From assembly GCA_964610765.1 (NCBI GenBank), contig CAZSWS010000074.1, positions 1 to 13,056 of the forward strand: 13,056 bases of DNA, given 5' to 3'. How positions within the stretch are numbered: the first letter of the stretch is position 1; the number at the start of each line of letters is the position of its first letter. Below, in pieces: positions 1 to 6,437 of this stretch. The DNA comes from CAZSWS01 sp964610765. GTDB taxonomy: Bacteria > Bacteroidota > Bacteroidia > Bacteroidales > Tannerellaceae. Below the pieces are notes generated by a model. That model was not told the origin of the DNA. It did not search any database and worked only from the letters and a program-made list of their open reading frames with translations. The position numbers were made by a program, and so were the translations under genes.

Positions 1-106
1 ACTTTGATATTGAATTTTAACTGACACGTAATTCCCTAATAAAATAGTCTATTGACCATCATTGGTCTTCCCTAATCTTAGCACGCTTTACTAGAAACTT
101 TCTGTT
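1..106. other. Non-coding tail downstream of the sulfatase operon
   Basis: No coding region is supported here. The stretch is AT-rich and follows the stop codon of the last sulfatase. It contains a nine-base direct repeat TTCCCTAAT at 32-40 and 68-76, and a short hairpin between the two copies (listed separately). The region may hold the end of the operon transcript or the leader to a further gene beyond the window. Nothing in it decides which. Confidence 0.6.
40..67 (-). terminator. Possible weak terminator after the sulfatase operon
   Basis: On the minus strand a five-base-pair stem, GACCA with TGGTC and a four-base ATGA loop (positions 67 down to 54), is followed about eight bases later by TATTTTA. 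The stem is short and the T-run is not directly adjacent, so this is a weak candidate for an intrinsic terminator. It is noted because it lies 40 bp after the stop codon of the last gene of the operon. Confidence 0.22.
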
Positions 107-1621
107 TTAGAGGGTGGGTTTAAGGATGTTCCCCGCCTCATCTTCGGGGTAAAGAGCGCCTTCGGCTTCCAACTGTTCTGCCATGGCTTTGAGCATTTCC
201 TCTAAACGTTGGGTGTGGCTGATAGCCAGATTTTGCGTTTCTCCGGGGTCGTTTGTTAAATTATAGAGCTCATAAGCCGGTCTGTTTGGATTTTTTGGGT
301 TGTAATAATAAATCAACTTCCAATTTCCTTCTCGATAGGTTGTGAAATAGCTGCCCCGGTGTTCGTGAGGAAAATGCATTAAAAACTTTTCCGATCGTTC
401 CTGATTTTTCTTACCTACAAACTGTGTTGATAAGTCATAGCCGTCTATGATATGCTTTTTGGGCTGCTTGACTCCGGTAACTGCCAGAACGGTTGGATAG
501 ATATCCATGACTGTGCCCATTTGTTTTTGAATCACGCCGGCTTGAATTGGTAACGCTTTTTGTTGTGGGAGTCTGCCGTCCGGTTTTGCCCAGCTTGCAA
601 TAAAAGGTACGCGTACGCCACCCTCGTATTCACTGCCTTTTTTCCCTCTGAGTGGAGCTGATGAATAGTGTCCTTTTTCATTTCCAAGTGGTGCATCAGA
701 GCCATTATCCCCTAAGAAGATAATCAGTGTATTCTCTGCTATACCAAGTTCTTCGAGATGGTCCATGATGTCTCCCAGCGATTTATCCATGCCTTCTATC
801 AGTGTTGCAAATGCTTTTGCTTCGGGTGATTTTCCGGGTTGTGAATAGTTGCCTATAAACCGTTTGTCTACTTCGAAAGGTGCATGTACAGCATAGTGTG
901 CCATGTATAGGAAAAATGGTTTTTTCTCGGCAACGGCTTTGTCTATTTGTTCGTTTGCTTCCATGGTCAATGCATCACTTAAAAACGTATTGCTCCCATG
1001 ATATTTTTCTAATCCGGGTACAGCCCGCGACTTATTGCCTTTGATGTGACCATAACCATGCTCTCCGTAGTAACTGCCGGGTTGACCGATAGAGCTACCG
1101 GCAATGTTCACGTCAAAACCTACGTGTTGAGGATTCTCACCGGTGCTTCCTATTGGACCAAAATGAGCCTTTCCGACATGGATTGTTTTATATCCGGCTT
1201 GCTGCAAGACGCGCGCCAAGGTGGGAGTTTCTGTAGAGATTCCTTCCCAATTCCATTCTTTCGGACCAAAAGGTGTGCGATTGTTGCTTTCTGAATTGAT
1301 CCAGTTGGTTGTGCGATGGCGTGTTGCATTTTGTCCGGTCAGGATGGATGCACGCGAAGGTGAACTAACGCTTTGTGCATAAAACGTTTCGAATCGAACG
1401 CCTTGTTGTGCCATTCGCTCCATATTAGGTGTTCGATACCAGTTGTTTAGCGGGTGTCGTGTGGGATTTCCGTTATTGTCTGAAAGAAAAGGGAGCGATG
1501 TGTCCATCAAGCCCATGTCATCTACTAAGAATAGCACGATATTCGGGCGTTCGGAGGCAAACATATTGGCTGCCGAAAGCAAAGGAATAGAGGCTAGTAG
1601 GAGTGATTTTTTATTTTTCAT
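107..1621 (-). CDS. Exported S1-family sulfatase, serine-type
   Basis: A 504-residue formylglycine-dependent sulfatase that should hydrolyse a sulfate ester on a glycan, probably in the periplasm. Residues 1-23 form a Sec signal peptide (Lys-rich start, hydrophobic core, Ala/Ser end). The maturation motif S-S-P-S-R is at 86-90, so Ser86 would be oxidised to formylglycine, and it is followed by the usual LTG. Metal-site residues are visible as Asp34-Asp35 (LVDDMG) and Asp305-Asn306 (GDNG). Lys151, His153 (GKAHFG) and His246 (VHAPF) fit the active-site Lys/His positions. Length is normal for the family and the domain is intact. It is the last gene of a four-gene operon, 26 bp after the GH29 gene. 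The ATG at 1621 is chosen because the signal peptide begins there. The family is clear. The sulfated sugar and position cannot be read from sequence by eye. Confidence 0.93.
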   Translation of the reverse strand: MKNKKSLLLASIPLLSAANMFASERPNIVLFLVDDMGLMDTSLPFLSDNNGNPTRHPLNNWYRTPNMERMAQQGVRFETFYAQSVSSPSRASILTGQNATRHRTTNWINSESNNRTPFGPKEWNWEGISTETPTLARVLQQAGYKTIHVGKAHFGPIGSTGENPQHVGFDVNIAGSSIGQPGSYYGEHGYGHIKGNKSRAVPGLEKYHGSNTFLSDALTMEANEQIDKAVAEKKPFFLYMAHYAVHAPFEVDKRFIGNYSQPGKSPEAKAFATLIEGMDKSLGDIMDHLEELGIAENTLIIFLGDNGSDAPLGNEKGHYSSAPLRGKKGSEYEGGVRVPFIASWAKPDGRLPQQKALPIQAGVIQKQMGTVMDIYPTVLAVTGVKQPKKHIIDGYDLSTQFVGKKNQERSEKFLMHFPHEHRGSYFTTYREGNWKLIYYYNPKNPNRPAYELYNLTNDPGETQNLAISHTQRLEEMLKAMAEQLEAEGALYPEDEAGNILKPTL

Positions 1622-1647
1622 GACTTCATTTGTTTTATCCGGTATGA

Positions 1648-3027
1648 TTAATCATTTACTTGATATACAGCGAAATTTCGAATCAGGGGTTCCGCCTTTT
1701 GTTTTGTAATGGTTAGTCTAACTTGGTTGGTCAGTACGTCGTCAAATTTTTCTATTCGTTTATGACCCACTGATTCACCTTTGCAAAGCTCTACCCATCG
1801 GTTGCCCACTTTTGCTTCTACTTTATAGCTTAGAATGCGCTCTCCTTTTGTGATTTCCTCCTGAATGATGCAGTGATTAACGGGTTGCTTCTCTTTGAGC
1901 TTGATGGTTAAGGACTTCCCTTTACCGGAGTTTGTGGATAAGGGTTTCTCAAAGCGTCTGTTTATCTCAGCACCCCATGCTTGTAGTCGTTGGGCGTCTG
2001 CTACAGGAACAATGCCTTGGTCGTCCGGAGTGACTCCGATAATCAATGTGGCATTTCTTCCTACCGACTGATAGTACATGTTCATCAGCGTGAATACATC
2101 ATAGATGGCTTTTTCATCGTCAGGTTCCCAAAACCATTCGTGCCGACCGTTTGCCCCACGCAGTGGCGAATCAGCCATAGCCGGCACCCAGTATTTTCCG
2201 TTCGGGTCGCCGTGCTTTAAAAGTTCATTATGTCCTTTTGCATTTTCTGTTTGATTGCTATGTGAGAATGGGTAGGGAAAGGTTGACCAACAGGGATAGC
2301 CCACTGTCCCGGTTTCTGAACCTCCCCAGCGAAAGTCGGCTCTGTTCACGTTATGATAAAAAAGACAATTGGGTTGATGCTGCTGCACAATGGGTAGAAC
2401 ATCGGGTCCTAATCCTTTGGGATCGTCTGCTCCACCGTCAAACCACAACATGAATAGCTCTCCGTACTTGGTGCAGATTTCTTCAACCATCTTTTCGCAA
2501 AGTCGCTTATACCAACGTTGTCTGTTTTCTGCAAATGCCCCTTCGCCTACGGCTTTGAAGTTATGTATTCCATACAATGAACTCCAGCGGATGCCAATAT
2601 ATATACCGGGAAGGATGTCGTATTTTCGACAACTGGTAACGAAGTCTCTGACAATATCTCCTTTTCCGTCTTGCCATTTCAAGGCTTTCAGGCAATAGGG
2701 GTTCACATCACTTTGATAAAGGGCAAATCCTGTTTCGTGTGTAGCTGTAAGTACCGCAAACTTAGCTCCGGCTGCTTTGGCTGAGCGTATCCATTGGTCA
2801 GTATCCAGTTGTGTGGGGTTAAAGATGTTATAATCTTCAACGGGTTTTATTCGGTTGTCTCCTTGACCATATTTTTCTCCATCAAATACATGCAAATCGT
2901 AATGAAAAACAACACCCAGCTCTGACTCATGCCATTTTATTTGATGAGGGGCCGGCTGGGGCACATCTTGCCCGAAAGAGTAGCAACATGCGAGCGAAAA
3001 CAATAGATAAAATAGAAATATTTTCAT
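1648..3027 (-). CDS. Exported GH29 alpha-L-fucosidase-like glycosidase
   Basis: A 459-residue retaining glycosidase of family GH29, expected to remove terminal alpha-L-fucose from glycans. Residues 1-20 are a signal peptide ending near SFGQ. Cys14-Cys15 lie in the hydrophobic core, but the lipobox is poor. The catalytic barrel spans about 30-350. The nucleophile is probably Asp197 in LWFDGG. Glu238 in WGGSETG sits where GH29-B enzymes carry W-x-G-N-E-x-G, so it is the likely acid/base and suggests the alpha-1,3/1,4 type (inference). Residues about 365-459 look like the beta-sandwich domain often attached to GH29. An oddity is that the fucose-binding loop reads THETGF at 96-101 instead of the usual KHHDGF or KHHEGF, so the second His is Glu (see findings). 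The gene starts 2 bp after the sulfatase stop, indicating co-translation in the operon. Confidence 0.9.
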   Translation of the reverse strand: MKIFLFYLLFSLACCYSFGQDVPQPAPHQIKWHESELGVVFHYDLHVFDGEKYGQGDNRIKPVEDYNIFNPTQLDTDQWIRSAKAAGAKFAVLTATHETGFALYQSDVNPYCLKALKWQDGKGDIVRDFVTSCRKYDILPGIYIGIRWSSLYGIHNFKAVGEGAFAENRQRWYKRLCEKMVEEICTKYGELFMLWFDGGADDPKGLGPDVLPIVQQHQPNCLFYHNVNRADFRWGGSETGTVGYPCWSTFPYPFSHSNQTENAKGHNELLKHGDPNGKYWVPAMADSPLRGANGRHEWFWEPDDEKAIYDVFTLMNMYYQSVGRNATLIIGVTPDDQGIVPVADAQRLQAWGAEINRRFEKPLSTNSGKGKSLTIKLKEKQPVNHCIIQEEITKGERILSYKVEAKVGNRWVELCKGESVGHKRIEKFDDVLTNQVRLTITKQKAEPLIRNFAVYQVND

Positions 3028-3029
3028 GG

Positions 3030-4565
3030 TTATTTGATGGCTTTTTCTTTAGCTATGATGGCTTTGAACTCTTCAACCAGTTGCTCATTGTCTTCAGCCA
3101 GGTTTTTTTGTTCATTGATGTCTTGTTTCAAATTGTATAGTTGAGGAATCGTATCATTGCCCATTTCAGTTTGGGTATATCTGTTGAATTTTCCTCCTCT
3201 GTTGGGTGCTATATATTTCCACTCACCGGTAGTAACAGCTAGTCCTGTGGCTTGTTCAATCACATAGGATCTACCTTTTTTGTCTTTTCCCTGTAAGGCT
3301 TTGAGTGCCGATTGGCTATCTATGCCTTGTCCTTCAGGTAACGGATGGTTCAGCATATCGGCAAATGACGCCATGAAATCAATATGAGAAACAAGGGCTT
3401 CCGATACTTTACCTTTAGCGATACCTTTTCCGGCTAGTATAAGCGGAACGCGGGTGCCGGCTTCGAACATACTATATTTTCCTCCTCTCAGCGGTCCCCA
3501 TGGACGGTGTTCGCCCAGCAATTCAACGGCTTGATCTTGGTAGCCATCGTCAACAACCGGACCATTGTCGCTGGTGATAATTATTATCGTATTTTCCATC
3601 AGACCATGCTTTTCCAATGTTTCTACAACTTGACCCACGGTCCAGTCGAACTCCAGAATAGCATCTCCCCGAGGTCCCATACCACTTTTCCCTACAAACC
3701 GGGGATGAGGTACGCGTGGTACATGAATATCGTTAGTGCCTAAGTAGAGAAAGAATGGCTGGTCTTTGTTGTTCTCTATAAACGAAACGGCATGCGAAGT
3801 GATGCTGTCAGCTATGTTTTCGTCAATCCATAACGCTGCTTTTCCGCCTTTCATATACCCTATGCGTGAAATGCCATTTATAACGCTCATGTCATGCCCA
3901 TGCGAAGGTTTCATTTTGGTGAGTAGTTCCGGATTATCTCTTCCAGTGGGTTCTCCCGGAAAATTTTCTTGATAGCTCACTTCAATCGGGTCGCTTGGGT
4001 CTAGGTTGACAATGCGTTGATTCTCGACATATACACAAGGGGTACGGTCGCCCGTTGCCGCCATAATGTACGAATAGTCAAAACCAATATCGGTAGGTCC
4101 CGGCGTGATGAAACTATTCCAGTCCTGCCCTCCGGTTTTGTCACCTAGTCCTAAATGCCATTTGCCTACCACTCCGGTTGTATAGCCATTATCCCTGAAT
4201 ACGTCTGCCATTGTGTATTGTTCCGGTCGAACGACCATTCCGGCATTTCCGGCAGCAATACCTGTGTCATTCCTGCGCCAAGCATATTCGCCGGTGAGTA
4301 GTGAATAGCGAGAGGGTGTACTGGTGGCAGCAACCGAGTGAGCGTCAGTAAATCGGACACCACTTTGTGCCAGTTTGTCCACATTCGGGGTGTGGATGGT
4401 AGGCTCGCCATTGCAACTGAGGTCGCCGAAGCCGATGTCGTCTGCCATGATAAATACGACATTGGGTTTAGTGATGTTTTCTGTGCGCTCTCCACAGGAG
4501 GTGAACGCTGTTAAAGAACTTACGCCAATAAATGGCAGCAATCCTAGGCTTATTTTATTTTTCAT
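3030..4565 (-). CDS. S1-family sulfatase, serine-type, probable lipoprotein
   Basis: A 511-residue formylglycine-dependent sulfatase acting on a sulfated glycan outside the cytoplasm. The N-terminus has a hydrophobic signal ending in FTSC, so Cys24 is a plausible lipidation site, although Phe at -3 is not the classic lipobox residue. The maturation motif S-T-P-S-R is at 82-86 (Ser82 to formylglycine), followed by YSLLTG. Asp42-Asp43 (ADDIGFGD) and Asp333-Asn334 (SDNGP) are the expected calcium ligands. Lys135 and His137 (GKWHLG) and His281 (DIHVP) are the expected catalytic-site residues. It is distant in sequence from the other sulfatase in this operon, so the two probably act on different sulfate positions. 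It lies 40 bp downstream of the GH20 gene and 2 bp upstream of the GH29 gene. The family is secure, the substrate is not. Confidence 0.93.
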   Translation of the reverse strand: MKNKISLGLLPFIGVSSLTAFTSCGERTENITKPNVVFIMADDIGFGDLSCNGEPTIHTPNVDKLAQSGVRFTDAHSVAATSTPSRYSLLTGEYAWRRNDTGIAAGNAGMVVRPEQYTMADVFRDNGYTTGVVGKWHLGLGDKTGGQDWNSFITPGPTDIGFDYSYIMAATGDRTPCVYVENQRIVNLDPSDPIEVSYQENFPGEPTGRDNPELLTKMKPSHGHDMSVINGISRIGYMKGGKAALWIDENIADSITSHAVSFIENNKDQPFFLYLGTNDIHVPRVPHPRFVGKSGMGPRGDAILEFDWTVGQVVETLEKHGLMENTIIIITSDNGPVVDDGYQDQAVELLGEHRPWGPLRGGKYSMFEAGTRVPLILAGKGIAKGKVSEALVSHIDFMASFADMLNHPLPEGQGIDSQSALKALQGKDKKGRSYVIEQATGLAVTTGEWKYIAPNRGGKFNRYTQTEMGNDTIPQLYNLKQDINEQKNLAEDNEQLVEEFKAIIAKEKAIK

Positions 4566-4605
4566 AGGTGTGGTTTATATTCGATTAAAAAGATATTGAA
4601 CAGGT

Positions 4606-6368
4606 TTATTTTGCTTTATCAATGGGTTGGAAAAGAATGTTTTTCCTGCTCCATCTGTCTGTGAAATACTTGATTCGTTTTAGGAAGCTTGGGTAGTCTT
4701 TGGCCTCATAAGCAGTCCAGCCTACTTCGGCATATGCTGCTATGCGTGGATAGGTCAGTCTTTGGATGGATTCAGGGGTTGATGTCCACTCACTCCACAT
4801 TTGGCAACCTATACCGATGACTTTGTGTTTGTATTCATCCGGCATGTTGGGTGAAATAGGGCGGAAGTTGTAAGATTTCTCTAAAGGTATAGATTGATAA
4901 CTATAGTCCAGGTAGGTGAATGTATGGTGTGAGTTAACAATGTCATATCCGTTTTTAACTGCATTGACTATTTCTTCCGGATCGCCTTTCCAATAGTGTA
5001 CAATCACGTTGTCAGCAATCTTTTGTGAAGGATCGGCAAAAGAAATATTATCATCTTGATGCAATACTTTTCCTAATATTTCATTCCAGCCCATCATTCT
5101 GGCTGATTTGCTTTGTATGTAGCGAGACATTTGATTGCTGAAGTGAATCTGTACATCCATATAGGAAGTAAATTCTTTTTCTTTCTTTAGCGCATTGATT
5201 TCGTCATTTTTCTCCCAATGGTCAAAACGAACTTCATCACCTCCGATATGGATGATGTCGGTGTCAAAGAGTTCGATAACTTCGTCTATGACGTCTTCTA
5301 AGAATTGGATGACTTTTTTATTAGCTACGTTGAAGGTCGGATAATGCTTGCCAAACTTAATCGGTACTTCTATTTGTTTGTCGTCAGAGCCTAGCCAGCT
5401 ATATGAAGCGATGGCTGCACTGGCATGTCCGGGCATCTCAATCTCGGGAATTACTTTGATATGTCGTTGCTTAGCGTAGCGTAATATGCGTTTGATGTCT
5501 TCTTGGGTGTAAAATCCGCTGTGGGGTTTCCCCATCGTTTTATCGCTGGACCAGCCACCAATTTGTGTGTCTTTACGTTTTGAGCCTATCTCGGTCAGTT
5601 TAGGGTATTTCTTAATTTCAATTCTCCAGCCTCCATCATCGGTCAAATGCCAATGAAGCGTATTGAGCTTTAAGGCAGCCATTTCGTCTAAGATTTGATA
5701 GACTTCCTTTTCGCCTTTGAAATATCTTCCTTCATCNNNNNNNNNNNNNNNNNNNNNNNNNNNNNNNNNNNNNNNNNNNNNNNNNNNNNNNNNNNNNNNN
5801 NNNNNNNNNNNNNNNNNNNNNNNNNNNNNNNNNNNNTTTCGTCTAAGATTTGATAGACTTCCTTTTCGCCTTTGAAATATCTTCCTTCATCAATCATATA
5901 AGCCCTCCATGGGAAAGTAGGATAGTCTGTAATTTCTTGTGCAGGGATGATGCCTTGTTCTTTGTTAGCGTATAGTAGTTGAAGGAGAGATTGAAGCCCG
6001 TAAAACACGCCGGCATTATCATGGCCTGTTATTTGTATTCCTTGTGAGGTTACGGATAGCTTATATCCTTCCTTTTCTTTGACAGCGTTGTCGTCAACAG
6101 TCAAGCGAAGGTTGCTTTCAAATGCATTGTAGGTGATTTCTGCGGGGAGCTGGCAAGCATCTTTTATTTCATCGATGAAATAGTTTGCTTCCAGTGCATT
6201 TTGGGGAGCAAGGATGGTGATTTTTTGTGGGATTGTGTAATGTCCTTGCAAGGCTTTTGTAGATGCCGGCTTGGGAAGTACAACGCTTTCAATGTTTTGT
6301 GCTGATGTAAAGGCGGGTAAACAAATAAACAAAATGAAGGCAATCAGTAGGTTTGCTGTGTATTTCAT
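4606..6368 (-). CDS. GH20 beta-N-acetylhexosaminidase, falsely split by an assembly gap
   Basis: A family GH20 exo-hexosaminidase that should release terminal beta-linked GlcNAc or GalNAc from exported glycan substrates. The interval contains 100 N and a duplicated 55-bp end. Joining 6368-5892 directly to 5736-4606 gives one open frame of 535 residues with no frameshift. In that product residues 1-23 are a signal peptide ending TSA|Q. About 25-150 is the GH20 N-terminal (GH20b) domain. The catalytic barrel starts at WRAYMIDEGRYF and continues through LNTLHWHLTDDGGWR (183-197). Asp326-Glu327 in HIGGDEV are the pair for substrate-assisted catalysis: Asp orients the acetamido group and Glu is acid/base. 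The seam falls at residues 159-177 and reads as ordinary GH20 sequence. The ATG at 6368 is preferred over a TTG at 6398 because the signal peptide begins at the ATG. It is the first gene of the operon. Confidence 0.9.
5682..5736. repeat. 55-bp duplicated contig end, copy 1 (assembly artefact)
   Basis: These 55 bases are identical to 5837-5891 on the other side of the N run. The duplication ends exactly at the first N. It lies inside the GH20 coding region and encodes residues 159-177 plus flanking bases. It is best read as the same genomic sequence written twice. Confidence 0.93.
5737..5836. other. Assembly gap of 100 N inside the GH20 gene
   Basis: A run of exactly 100 N, the conventional placeholder for a gap of unknown size. 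The two flanks share a 55-base identical overlap, and joining them keeps the reading frame, so the true gap length is probably zero (in effect minus 55). Confidence 0.97.
5837..5891. repeat. 55-bp duplicated contig end, copy 2 (assembly artefact)
   Basis: Second identical copy of 5682-5736, beginning at the first base after the N run. See copy 1. Confidence 0.93.
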
Positions 6369-6378
6369 AGATAATGCT

Positions 6379-6399
6379 TTTGGTAATTGAATTACCAAA
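6379..6399. promoter_or_regulatory. 21-bp perfect palindrome, candidate operator of the glycan operon
   Basis: Two ten-base arms, TTTGGTAATT and AATTACCAAA, are exact reverse complements around a single G at 6389. The site lies 10 bp upstream of the GH20 start codon. It overlaps the last four bases of the putative -7 element, and its centre is close to the expected transcription start. That position suits a repressor site. Its one-base centre and AT-rich arms, with no T-run after it, make it a poor terminator for rel. The binding protein is unknown. Confidence 0.5.
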
Positions 6400-6403
6400 G
6401 ATA
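6396..6403 (-). promoter_or_regulatory. Putative -7 promoter element of the GH20-sulfatase-GH29-sulfatase operon
   Basis: The minus strand reads TATCTTTG, a perfect match to the Bacteroides -7 consensus TAnnTTTG. It is 27 bp upstream of the GH20 ATG, within the 69-bp gap after rel. No good TTTG -33 element is seen at the usual 19-21 bp spacing, which is common for regulated promoters. A start site near 6389 would be expected. Confidence 0.45.
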
Positions 6404-6437
6404 AAGAAAGAAAACTAATATGCCATACTATAGTTGG

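Noticed and set aside
1106..1122. parS-like sequence TGTTCACGTCAAAAC
   Set aside because: Aligned to the TGTTNCACGTGAAACA consensus it is shifted by one base and loses the central CACGTG. It also lies inside a sulfatase gene. Another partial match near 7704 is weaker. No credible parS site was seen.
1046..1294. Plus-strand open frames, for example 1046-1294, 7572-7937 and 11042-11410
   Set aside because: They lie opposite well-supported minus-strand genes, have no recognisable domains or signals, and their composition is that of antisense to coding DNA.
4606..5682. A truncated GH20 gene starting with ATG at 5682
   Set aside because: The ATG is an internal Met within the conserved barrel. 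A GH20 enzyme starting there would lack its first barrel strand and its signal peptide. The missing part is across the false gap.
5682..5891. A genuine 55-bp tandem or insertion-site duplication
   Set aside because: The copies end exactly at the N borders, the same length recurs at the second gap, and keeping both copies breaks a conserved enzyme.
6379..6399. Reading the palindrome upstream of the GH20 gene as the rel terminator
   Set aside because: It has a one-base centre, mostly A-T pairs and no T-tract. Its overlap with a -7 element fits an operator better, although a weak termination role cannot be excluded.
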